This document shows positions 53,835 to 61,960 of a stretch of DNA of 64,000 nucleotides, in pieces (positions within the stretch are counted from its first letter, which is position 1; each line of letters begins with the position of its first letter). This DNA comes from G963668435 sp963668435 (GTDB lineage: Bacteria; Latescibacterota; Latescibacteria; Latescibacterales; Latescibacteraceae): the NCBI GenBank assembly GCA_963668435.2, contig CAXXSC010000008.1, positions 1,116,001-1,180,000 of the forward strand, read 5' to 3'. The position numbers and the translations under genes were made by a program. The notes under the pieces were generated by a model, which saw only the letters and a list, made by a program, of their open reading frames with translations, had not been told where the DNA came from and searched no databases.

Positions 53835-56800
53835 GTGCCCGAACTGGACGATTATATCCATAAGAATCCGTCTGCGGCGAAATTCCCCTGGCACGCGGAT
53901 ACGCTGGCCAAGAGCGGGAACATCGATGAAGCGCTTTCTATACTGAAAAAAGGAATCGACGCTGATCCGAACAATGCCGCCGCGCATTCAGTGCTCGGTT
54001 CTGTTCTGCTGATGAAAGAAGACGAGAACGGCGCGATCGAGGCTCTTGAAAAAGCTATCTCATACGATCCCCAGATGCCGCGTGACCTTTTGACAGTCGG
54101 CAGATTCTACCTGAAGAATGAACATCCTGAAAAAGCCATGCGTTATCTCTGGTCCGCCTATCAGTTCGATCCAAACAACGATGCGGTCAAGAGTTCCTAT
54201 GAAGAAGCGGTCGAGCTTAAAAAAGCCGCCGAGGACCTGATGCTTTCCGATCAATCGGAAATGGCGCTTTCACAACTCGACGGCAGCGCAACCCAGATAG
54301 CACCACATCCCCCGGCAGAAAGCGAGCCGGTCGAGGAAGACCAGGAAACGCAGACTCTTATCACCGGCATGGCTGAAATCGAAGCTTTCACGGCCGATGA
54401 CACCGACATGGAAGAGCCCGCCGATGACACTTCGCAGAAGCTTGAAGAGCCGATGGCTGAGGCCGTTTCCGAGGATGAAAGTGCGATCTCATCGGATGAA
54501 GAGCTCATGGCGACAGAAATTTCCTCATACGAAGAAGACAACGTGATAGAAACACCGTCCGCAACGGAAGATGTGTATACGGATGATCTCGAAAGCCTGC
54601 TGGCGGAAGATACGGCTCCGGAAGAATCGGCGGATATCGACGAAATGCCCGAGCAGGATACCGTGGAAACGGAAACATCCACTGAACTCGAGGAAGATGT
54701 CACAGACAGCGGAGACATTGATCTCGAAAGCATCATGGCGGCAGAAACCGAGGCAGAGGAAATGCCCGGGGCGGAACTCGATGAAATAGAAACAGATGAG
54801 TCCGCGCTCACAGATGCGAGTGAATTGGATGAAAACGAAGCTGCTATCGATGAATTCGAGAGCACCGCAGCTGAGGAAGAAAGCGTAACGCTTGATGCCG
54901 CAATGCCTGAGATGACGGAAGATGTGCCCGAAGAACCGATATCTGAAATGGATACTGAGATCGAGCCGGACACTCTTTCTGGCGAAATGGAAAGCGAAAG
55001 TGCTGTCGATGCAACTGACCTGAGTGACCTCGGCATAGAGGAAGACGTCAGTGATGAAGCGACTTCCGAAGATGTCAGCGATACCGGAATTGATACAGAA
55101 ATCACCGAAGAAGCAGTGCCGACGGAACCCGAATCGGATGAAAAGAGCAAAGACTTCGATCTCCCCGACGTGAGTGATGAGGAATTCGACGCCCTTTTCG
55201 ATGAAGAATCGTCCGACGAAACCGGTGGCAGCGAAACACCTGAAACAGGTGACATTGCCTCCCAAATGACTATTACGCCCGAACCCGAAGTCGCTGAGGC
55301 AGATGATACGGCAACAGATATTGATGATCTCACGGCTCTGTATGGCGGCGTATCTGAAGAGGAAACCGATACAGGCACAGCTGAAGACAGCGACATTCCC
55401 GACACTGCGCCCGCCGATACCGACACAGAAGAAAACATCGCGGCTGAACCGGAATTCGACGAGGATTTCGAGAAAGAAATCACCAGTGAAATTCTCATGG
55501 TGGCAGGAGTCGAGGCCGTCCAGGAACGTATTGAAGAAAACGAAGAAGTTGATGAAACCGATTTCTTCGAGGACGGCATGGCAGAGAGCGGGACGGATGA
55601 AACAGCCGCCGGAATATCTCTCGAAACGCCTGATGACTCAGCCGTCGCCGACGAGGATTACAGCAGTGAAGCCGCAACGACCGCGCCGGGGCTCGCGTCT
55701 TACGACAGTGCACTTGAAACCGTTGGATCCGAAGATGATACAGCCGCAATGCCCTCTTTTGCCGACCTCGCCGGCGACATGCTTGAAGAAGACACCACCG
55801 CCGAGCAGTCCTCCGAAGAGGAAGTCGTTTCCGAAAGCAGTATCGAGGACCTGATCGACGAAGATTCCGAGAGCGAGGACGGCAGTGATGAATTTGTCTC
55901 GCTTATCGACGAGGAGGCGCCAATCCTGTCAGAGGACGAGATCGAGGCCGCCACGGTGGAAAAAGAACTTGATCTCGATAGCATTATCGATGTGCCCCAG
56001 GTCGATGAAACTGTTGAATTGACCGAAAGCAGTGATGAAGAATTTTCCTCCCTGATCGATGAAACTCCGGGCAGTGACGATAGTGCAAGCGTAGAAATTG
56101 AAGACAACGCGGAAGACACTCTCGAAAATGAAACAGCGCTTTCAGACGAATCGGAAGAAATGGATGATATGAACCTTTCCTCCATTGAGGATGACGAAAG
56201 TGCAACCGTTCCCGACATGGAAAGTGCCATAGATGAGGATGACGAAAGTGCAATTCCTGACTCAGATGAAGGCACTTCTTATCTGGAAGAAGTCAGCCAG
56301 ATTGTCGAAGAAGATGTCCGCACGAGTTCGGCGATTGAACTGAGTACGGTGGGGCCGGGAAGCGGTGACCAGCCCAGCATTGTCAAGCCCCTTGACATCG
56401 ATGAGGAAAAAGATATCCTCGGAAAGAGTTTCGACTATGACGAAGTGACCGAGGATGAGCCGGTGCTGACAGCCGAGGAACGCGCGGAACTGATGGCCAT
56501 GCAGGAAGCGCCCGCCGATACAGACATGGACGACCTGATCGCCGATACGGGTATCGAAATTGACAGTGACAGCATGGCGAATGAAAAACTTCCCGAAGAA
56601 ATGTCAACGGAACCGCATGAATCCGACGGAGTTTTCGGTGATCTTTCACACGAGGAGATCAGCATCCTCAGCGAAAAAGCCGATGGAAAACCCGACAGCG
56701 AGGATGAACTACACCTCGAAACACGCGAAGGCATAGACTACTCCGATGTTCTTTCGGATTTTTCCATTGAAACGAAAGATACAGATGACAGTGACAGCAT

Positions 56801-57863
56801 GGAGGCCATAATCCGTGAGGAGGAAGGGCTCGATAGCGAAACTATGGCTGTTGATCTCGAAGAGCCAGGCGAAGCCAGCCTTGACGACTTGCCCGAAAGT
56901 GTCGCGGAGGCCATGCCTGAAACAGAAAGCGAACAGGTTCGGAGCGGTTTGGAAAATATCGGCGGCATAGATATCGGCACGGAAGAAACACCGGAGCCTC
57001 CCGAGGAAGATATCGCCGAAACCGCATTTGAAATGGATAGCGACGAAAGCGAAATGCAGGCAGACAGTCCCGACTACCTTTCACAGCTTGATTCAATGGA
57101 CGCAGCCGAGGATGGAGATGACGAAACCGATGTGTTGTCAAACATCCTGACGGAAGAGGATGAGGAAATCACCGATTCCGACATATCGGGTGAAGTTGAC
57201 ACGGAAGAAGAGGTCAAGCTATCAGAGACTCCAGAAAACGACTATGACGAGGAAAGTGTATCGATCGTAGAAACAATGCTTGAATCCGCACCGGAACCCG
57301 ATTATGATATCAGCGATGATGAAGATCTCGACATCGAAAACTATTCGGAGCCTGACAGCGAAGAGGATAAACCTCCGGTCGATGAAAGTATCGAACGCGC
57401 TGTCAATCTTGGCAGAGCAAACGCTGTCGAAACCGAAGTATTGACGCCATCGGTCGAGGATGATGTTTATGATCTCTCCGGGGAGGATATCACTCCTTCG
57501 GAACCAGTAGCGGAAACCGAAAAGACCGCGGCACCGGCAAGCGACAGCTCAGGCGAAAGCCTTGAAGATCTGATAATGAAATATGAAATGGCGTTTGAAC
57601 CGGAAAGCCCTTCCGCAGAAAAAAGCGAGCCGTCAGTGGAAGAAAGCGCTATTGAAACTGCGGAAATATCCGTGCCGCCATCGCAGGATAAATCGCCTCT
57701 CAACGAGGCAAATGCGACGATGGCGGAAATTTTCGCCTCTCAGGGCCTTATAGAACAGGCAATACAGACCTACGAAAACATACTCGCCGGCAATCCCGGA
57801 AAAACAGAGATCGCCAGCCGTATCGAAGAGCTGAAACAGAGGCTGCGGGACGAAATGGATTGA
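53835..57863 (+). CDS. Very large acidic protein with N- and C-terminal TPR units
   Basis: About 1342 residues. Residues ~10-130 are TPR units (GNIDEALSILKKGIDADPNN, then GAIEALEKAISYDPQ and EKAMRYLWSAYQFDPNN). Residues ~165-1270 are low-complexity and overwhelmingly Glu/Asp/Ser/Thr/Ala with few Lys/Arg, probably disordered. The last ~60 residues form another TPR (EIFASQGLIEQAIQTYENIL). Short hydrophobic motifs recur in the acidic part (DLESLLAED, EFDALFDEE, SIEDLIDED, EFVSLIDEE, SLEDLIMKY). There is no signal peptide, so it is cytoplasmic. Start GTG 53835 has AGGGGG 8 bases upstream; GTG 53826 overlaps that site. The TPR-acidic-TPR layout recalls FimV-like scaffolds, but there is no LysM domain. 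The aminopeptidase gene begins at its stop codon. Confidence 0.8.
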   Translation: MPELDDYIHKNPSAAKFPWHADTLAKSGNIDEALSILKKGIDADPNNAAAHSVLGSVLLMKEDENGAIEALEKAISYDPQMPRDLLTVGRFYLKNEHPEKAMRYLWSAYQFDPNNDAVKSSYEEAVELKKAAEDLMLSDQSEMALSQLDGSATQIAPHPPAESEPVEEDQETQTLITGMAEIEAFTADDTDMEEPADDTSQKLEEPMAEAVSEDESAISSDEELMATEISSYEEDNVIETPSATEDVYTDDLESLLAEDTAPEESADIDEMPEQDTVETETSTELEEDVTDSGDIDLESIMAAETEAEEMPGAELDEIETDESALTDASELDENEAAIDEFESTAAEEESVTLDAAMPEMTEDVPEEPISEMDTEIEPDTLSGEMESESAVDATDLSDLGIEEDVSDEATSEDVSDTGIDTEITEEAVPTEPESDEKSKDFDLPDVSDEEFDALFDEESSDETGGSETPETGDIASQMTITPEPEVAEADDTATDIDDLTALYGGVSEEETDTGTAEDSDIPDTAPADTDTEENIAAEPEFDEDFEKEITSEILMVAGVEAVQERIEENEEVDETDFFEDGMAESGTDETAAGISLETPDDSAVADEDYSSEAATTAPGLASYDSALETVGSEDDTAAMPSFADLAGDMLEEDTTAEQSSEEEVVSESSIEDLIDEDSESEDGSDEFVSLIDEEAPILSEDEIEAATVEKELDLDSIIDVPQVDETVELTESSDEEFSSLIDETPGSDDSASVEIEDNAEDTLENETALSDESEEMDDMNLSSIEDDESATVPDMESAIDEDDESAIPDSDEGTSYLEEVSQIVEEDVRTSSAIELSTVGPGSGDQPSIVKPLDIDEEKDILGKSFDYDEVTEDEPVLTAEERAELMAMQEAPADTDMDDLIADTGIEIDSDSMANEKLPEEMSTEPHESDGVFGDLSHEEISILSEKADGKPDSEDELHLETREGIDYSDVLSDFSIETKDTDDSDSMEAIIREEEGLDSETMAVDLEEPGEASLDDLPESVAEAMPETESEQVRSGLENIGGIDIGTEETPEPPEEDIAETAFEMDSDESEMQADSPDYLSQLDSMDAAEDGDDETDVLSNILTEEDEEITDSDISGEVDTEEEVKLSETPENDYDEESVSIVETMLESAPEPDYDISDDEDLDIENYSEPDSEEDKPPVDESIERAVNLGRANAVETEVLTPSVEDDVYDLSGEDITPSEPVAETEKTAAPASDSSGESLEDLIMKYEMAFEPESPSAEKSEPSVEESAIETAEISVPPSQDKSPLNEANATMAEIFASQGLIEQAIQTYENILAGNPGKTEIASRIEELKQRLRDEMD

Positions 57864-58939
57864 TGATGAACAAAACAGCTATTCATGCGGTACAGAAACG
57901 ACTGGGGGAATCCGGCCTGGATTCCCTCATTGTCAGCAAACTCACCGATATTCGCTACCTGACAGGATTTGCCGGAGACTACGGATTCCTGGCCATCGGC
58001 AGCGGGAAACCGTTCTTTTTCACCTCCTCCCTCTACGCTGAAGAAGCCCGTCAGCTTCCCGGAAACGAGATCGAGATCGTCGAGGTCAAAAAACGTATAT
58101 TCCCCGAAATGCATGCGCTTGGTAAGGATTTCTGGGGAAAACGGATCGGCTATGATCCCCTGGTGCTCACCTGCCATGAGTACACGAAAATGGTGGAAGC
58201 ATTCACCGACAGCACCTTCGCCCACGAAAATGACATCCTGAAATCGCTGAGGTCTGTCAAAACCGAAGACGAGATCGTAAAAATTGATACAGCCCAGCGG
58301 ATCGCGGAAACCGTACTGGAAAGCATTATCGCCGAGCTCAGGGAGGGTGTCACCGAAATCGAAATTGCCGCCGAAATTGAATACCGTTTCAAAAAAAAGG
58401 GCGGCGAGAAAGCCTCATTCGACACAATAGCGGCATTCGGTGAAAATTCCTCTAAACCACATGCCCGCCCCGGCAGTAGAAAACTTAAACATGGCGATAT
58501 CGTCCTTTTCGATATGGGCACAGTCGTGGAGGGTTACGCTTCCGACATGACCCGAAGTTATGTTTTCGGAAAAGCCGATGAGCAGACAAAAAGCATATAT
58601 GCGGCAGTATTGGGTGCCCAGGAGCATGCTATCAAGGGCATCAAGAAAGGTATCAGCGGCAGCGAAGCTGACAGTCTGGCACGTACATTCATCGACGAGC
58701 ACGGCTATGGAGAGCATTTCATCCATTCGCTCGGCCACGGCGTCGGTCTCGATATTCATGAACACCCCACACTCTCGAAAAGCTCGGATACAGTGCTCGA
58801 AACCGGCATGGTTGTCACTGTAGAGCCGGGCGTTTATCTCGAGGGTCAGGGCGGCATCAGAATCGAGGATATGGTAGTTGTGGACGGGGACGGTATCAGG
58901 AATCTCACCCGTATGCCGAAAGAACTAATCGAACTGTAA
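57863..58939 (+). CDS. Xaa-Pro aminopeptidase (M24B family)
   Basis: About 358 residues. The creatinase-like N-terminal domain ends near residue 125. The catalytic pita-bread domain has metal ligands in VLFDMGTVVEGYASDMTRSY (two Asp), HSLGHGVGLDIHEHP (His), VVTVEPGVYLEG (Glu) and GGIRIEDMVVV (Glu). It removes N-terminal residues before proline. ATG 57863 shares one base with the preceding TGA (TGATG), indicating coupling to the acidic TPR gene; ATG 57866 is an alternative. Cytoplasmic. Peptide recycling is likely. Confidence 0.92.
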   Translation: MMNKTAIHAVQKRLGESGLDSLIVSKLTDIRYLTGFAGDYGFLAIGSGKPFFFTSSLYAEEARQLPGNEIEIVEVKKRIFPEMHALGKDFWGKRIGYDPLVLTCHEYTKMVEAFTDSTFAHENDILKSLRSVKTEDEIVKIDTAQRIAETVLESIIAELREGVTEIEIAAEIEYRFKKKGGEKASFDTIAAFGENSSKPHARPGSRKLKHGDIVLFDMGTVVEGYASDMTRSYVFGKADEQTKSIYAAVLGAQEHAIKGIKKGISGSEADSLARTFIDEHGYGEHFIHSLGHGVGLDIHEHPTLSKSSDTVLETGMVVTVEPGVYLEGQGGIRIEDMVVVDGDGIRNLTRMPKELIEL

Positions 58940-58960
58940 ACAATAGAGGGAATGGGACAG

Positions 58961-60484
58961 ATGAGAACTCGTAGTATTTTTCTTCTTATGATCGCCATGC
59001 TGCTCTGGAACGCAGCCCTGTCAACAGCCGATGAAAAACCGGAAATGCTCTTTTTCTATTCGCAGGACTGTGACCATTGCAGGTTGATCAAGAAGGAATT
59101 CATCCCCGGTTTCCTTGAAAAATACGGCTCCGTCATCAATTTCAAAGAGATGGATGTCGAGGTTGAGGCCAATATCGACTCCCTCTTCGCTCTCGAGGAT
59201 CGTCTCCAGTTCCCCGAGGACCAGAAAGAATATCCCGCCGTTTATTTCTTAGGCACCATGCTCGAGGGCGAAAATCCTGTAGCCATGCGGCTTGAAACAC
59301 TGGTCGAGACCTACCTTGCCAACCCGGACTCTATGCGGGCTGTCAACCGCGAAGTGCTTGCCCGTAAACCGGAACCTTTCGTGCAGGTCAAAACAAAAGA
59401 AGATGCACCGGTCTACGCGGTCTATTTCTTCAAGCAGGGCTGCAAGGAATGCGGCCGGGCCGAAGAAATCATCGAGCGCCTGAAAAAAAGCCATAAATAT
59501 CTCACTGTCGATGTCTTTGATATCGGCGAGGAACGTCCGAAACTTCTTGCAACAGCTCTCGGCATCCGTGCCAGTATTCCGGACAACAAACTGATGAGCA
59601 CACCGATGCTGTTCATCGGCGACGATGTCGTTCTCGACGATGATATGTCGCTGCGCACGATAAGCGCCCTGATAGGCAAATACGCGGAAACGGGCTCGAA
59701 ACCGTTCTGGCGGAATATCACAGACGAAGATCTCGAACAGGTACGCGACCGTATCTCCAGTCTCTTCGACCAGTTCACGGTGCTGGCTATTATGCTGGCG
59801 GGGCTTGCCGACGGTGTCAATCCATGTGCATTCGCCACCATCCTCTTTTTCGTATCCTACCTGAGCATGGTCGGCAGGAAAGGCCGTGAAATCCTCGTTG
59901 TCGGCCTCAGTTTCGCGGCATCCGTGTTCATCACCTATTTCCTTGTCGGCCTCGGATTCTTCAAGGTCATACAGGGCATGGCGCATTTCGATATTCTGGC
60001 AAAGATCATATTCGGCGGCACAGGCGCGCTCTGCATCATATTCGGTGTCATGAGCATAAGCGATTATTTCAAGGCGCGGAAAGGCGATGTAAAAGACATG
60101 GCCCTCCAGCTTCCCGCATTCCTGAAAAAGAGAATTCACGCCACCATCCGCGAAAAAGCCCGCATGGAAAGTTTTATTGCAGGCGCCTTTATCGCCGGTT
60201 TTATGGTGTCTATCCTCGAATTCGCCTGTACGGGCCAGATATATCTCCCCGCGATAACGCTTGTCGCGAAACAAGAGGGTATCACCTCTATCGCAGTGCT
60301 CTACCTCCTGCTCTACAACCTCTGCTTCATCCTGCCGCTTCTCATCGTTTTCGCTTTCGTGTATTACGGCATGTCATCGCAGATGATCGCGAAAAAGATG
60401 GAAACGCGCACGGCAACGGTCAAGCTCATCCTTGCAGTGGTCTTCTTTGTAGTCGGCACACTGCTGATCATTACAGCATTCTGA
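58961..60484 (+). CDS. Two thioredoxin-like domains fused to a CcdA/DsbD-type membrane domain
   Basis: 507 residues. The signal sequence is MRTRSIFLLMIAMLLWNAAL. Domain 1 (~25-140) is thioredoxin-like with redox pair CDHC (FFYSQDCDHCRLIKKEF). Domain 2 (~150-255) has CKEC (YFFKQGCKECGRAEEII). Six membrane helices (~275-505) with GLADGVNPCAFATILFFVSY and LEFACTGQIYLPAITLV form a CcdA/DsbD transmembrane module whose Cys carry electrons from cytosol to periplasm. The order Trx-Trx-CcdA differs from DsbD, where a beta domain precedes and a Trx domain follows the membrane part. The start at 58961 gives a GGGA site upstream; 58952 is too close to GAGGG. Likely periplasmic thiol reduction, perhaps for cytochrome c or heme proteins. 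Confidence 0.88.
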   Translation: MRTRSIFLLMIAMLLWNAALSTADEKPEMLFFYSQDCDHCRLIKKEFIPGFLEKYGSVINFKEMDVEVEANIDSLFALEDRLQFPEDQKEYPAVYFLGTMLEGENPVAMRLETLVETYLANPDSMRAVNREVLARKPEPFVQVKTKEDAPVYAVYFFKQGCKECGRAEEIIERLKKSHKYLTVDVFDIGEERPKLLATALGIRASIPDNKLMSTPMLFIGDDVVLDDDMSLRTISALIGKYAETGSKPFWRNITDEDLEQVRDRISSLFDQFTVLAIMLAGLADGVNPCAFATILFFVSYLSMVGRKGREILVVGLSFAASVFITYFLVGLGFFKVIQGMAHFDILAKIIFGGTGALCIIFGVMSISDYFKARKGDVKDMALQLPAFLKKRIHATIREKARMESFIAGAFIAGFMVSILEFACTGQIYLPAITLVAKQEGITSIAVLYLLLYNLCFILPLLIVFAFVYYGMSSQMIAKKMETRTATVKLILAVVFFVVGTLLIITAF

Positions 60485-60541
60485 TCTGGGCCTGAAACCA
60501 TATCAAGCTGAAATCCATAAACAGGAGTCCCGTAAGTAACA

Positions 60542-60985
60542 ATGAGCCTGAAAACTATACAATCCGATGATGGCGCTTTTACATTCGAAATACGTGATAC
60601 ACGTGAGATACCGTGTGAGCGGATAATCGAACTCTACCGTGCCAATAACTGGTCATCCGCCGACAAACCGGAACAACTCCATCAGGCGCTGATCAATTCG
60701 CACACACTTCTCTCGGCATGGAGCGGCGACAGGCTGGTCGGCATCGGAAATGCTATTTCCGACGGTGCTCTCGTTGTGTATTATTCCCATATGCTGGTGC
60801 ATCCCGATTTTCACGGTAGAGGTGTCGGATCGGCGATGCTGAAAATCATGCAGGAGCGCTACGGTGATTTTCATCAACAGATACTTGTGGCCGACGGCGC
60901 CTCCGTGGATTTCTACGCGAAACACGGATTCACCCGGGCAGGATCGACTGTTCCCATGTGGATTTTCGACGGTCACGAGCACTGA
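60542..60985 (+). CDS. GNAT-family N-acetyltransferase
   Basis: A 147-residue single GNAT domain. The acetyl-CoA-binding motif is VHPDFHGRGVGSAMLKIM near residue 85, preceded by the strand pair ALVVYYSHMLV and followed by ILVADGASVDFYAKHGFTRA, typical of the family's C-terminal part. It acetylates an amine on a small molecule or peptide; the acceptor is unknown. Next gene after 37 bases on the same strand. Confidence 0.88.
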   Translation: MSLKTIQSDDGAFTFEIRDTREIPCERIIELYRANNWSSADKPEQLHQALINSHTLLSAWSGDRLVGIGNAISDGALVVYYSHMLVHPDFHGRGVGSAMLKIMQERYGDFHQQILVADGASVDFYAKHGFTRAGSTVPMWIFDGHEH

Positions 60986-61022
60986 AACCGGCCACGCACG
61001 CCCCGAAACATATGGTGTTTCC

Positions 61023-61838
61023 ATGAAACAGGTCATCTCCGCATCGCGCCGGACCGACATGCCCGGATGCTATCTCGACCGATTGACAGACTGCCTGAAA
61101 CGGCGAGAGGCACTTGTCCCTAATCCCTATTCCGGCAGGATAAACCGCGTTGACCTTGACCCGGACTCTGTACATACGCTTGTTCTCTGGTCGAAAAATT
61201 TCGGCCCTTTTCTTGAAAACGATCGCACTTTCCACGACTACAGGCTCTATTTCCTCTTTACAATAAACGACATGTCCACGCTGGAGCCGAATATCCCGCC
61301 GCTGGAAGACCGTCTTGCACAATTGCGGGAACTTGCGCTCCGATACGGTGCGGAAAGGGTTGGCTGGCGTTTTGATCCCGTCGTATTCACTCATGACGGC
61401 CCGATCATGATCCCGGACACATTTAGAAGGATCGCCGAAATTGCCGTAGAGTCCGGACTGACCCGCTGCATTTTCTCTTTCCTCAACCTCTACGGCAAGG
61501 TCAAAGCCAGAAACAACAGTCTGAAACTCGGCATCGTCGATCCGCCCCTGTCGCAGAAACAGGATTACGCGTCAATGCTTCTTGAACTGGCCGGTGAGAT
61601 CGGAATCGACCTCGAAAGCTGCTGCGAACCGGAAGTCGATGTCCCGGGAATCGCCCACTCATCATGCATCGACGGTGTCCTCTTGTCCCGTCTTGTCGGT
61701 GAGCCCGCCTCCATCGTGAAAGACAGCGGCCAGAGAAAAGACTGCCGCTGCACAAAGAGCCGCGATATCGGTTCATACCGCGACATGCCCTGCCCGCACG
61801 GCTGCCGTTACTGTTATGCCAATCCGGTCATACCGTAA
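61023..61838 (+). CDS. DUF1848 family protein
   Basis: A 271-residue protein. ISASRRTDMPGCYLDRL at the N-terminus and the C-terminal Cys cluster CRCTKSRDIGSYRD...CPHGCRYCYANP are the hallmark of DUF1848. The TIM-barrel-like middle (LVLWSKNFGPFLEN, RVGWRFDPVVFTHDG) recalls radical SAM-type or xylose-isomerase-like folds. The CX3CX2C ending (CPHGCRYC) could bind an Fe-S cluster; this is a family feature of unknown role. The start at 61023 is inferred from the conserved MxxxISASRRTD opening; the frame extends upstream into the GNAT gene. Confidence 0.85.
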   Translation: MKQVISASRRTDMPGCYLDRLTDCLKRREALVPNPYSGRINRVDLDPDSVHTLVLWSKNFGPFLENDRTFHDYRLYFLFTINDMSTLEPNIPPLEDRLAQLRELALRYGAERVGWRFDPVVFTHDGPIMIPDTFRRIAEIAVESGLTRCIFSFLNLYGKVKARNNSLKLGIVDPPLSQKQDYASMLLELAGEIGIDLESCCEPEVDVPGIAHSSCIDGVLLSRLVGEPASIVKDSGQRKDCRCTKSRDIGSYRDMPCPHGCRYCYANPVIP

Positions 61839-61885
61839 TTAAATGAGAAAGATTCTCCCGAAATCACCTTTCCGCAAGAAAATAC

Positions 61886-61914
61886 TCGACATAAGCCTCT
61901 CATTTTCGTTAATA
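61886..61914 (+). promoter_or_regulatory. Possible promoter upstream of the phosphoesterase-like lipoprotein
   Basis: TCGACA (61886-61891), 17 bases, TTAATA (61909-61914); the start codon is about 47 bases downstream. One mismatch in the -35 and two in the -10, so only tentative. Confidence 0.35.
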
Positions 61915-61960
61915 TTAATCAGTATGCTTACATGATAATCCGAATCCGTTTCATAATCGA

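Noticed and set aside
54251..55579. 442-residue Ser-rich reverse-strand frame
   Set aside because: It is the antisense of the Glu/Asp-rich gene: GA-rich codons read as TC-rich serine codons on the other strand. It has no start context or domains.
59249..60274. 341-residue reverse-strand frame
   Set aside because: Antisense of the Trx-CcdA gene, composition not protein-like, no recognisable domain.
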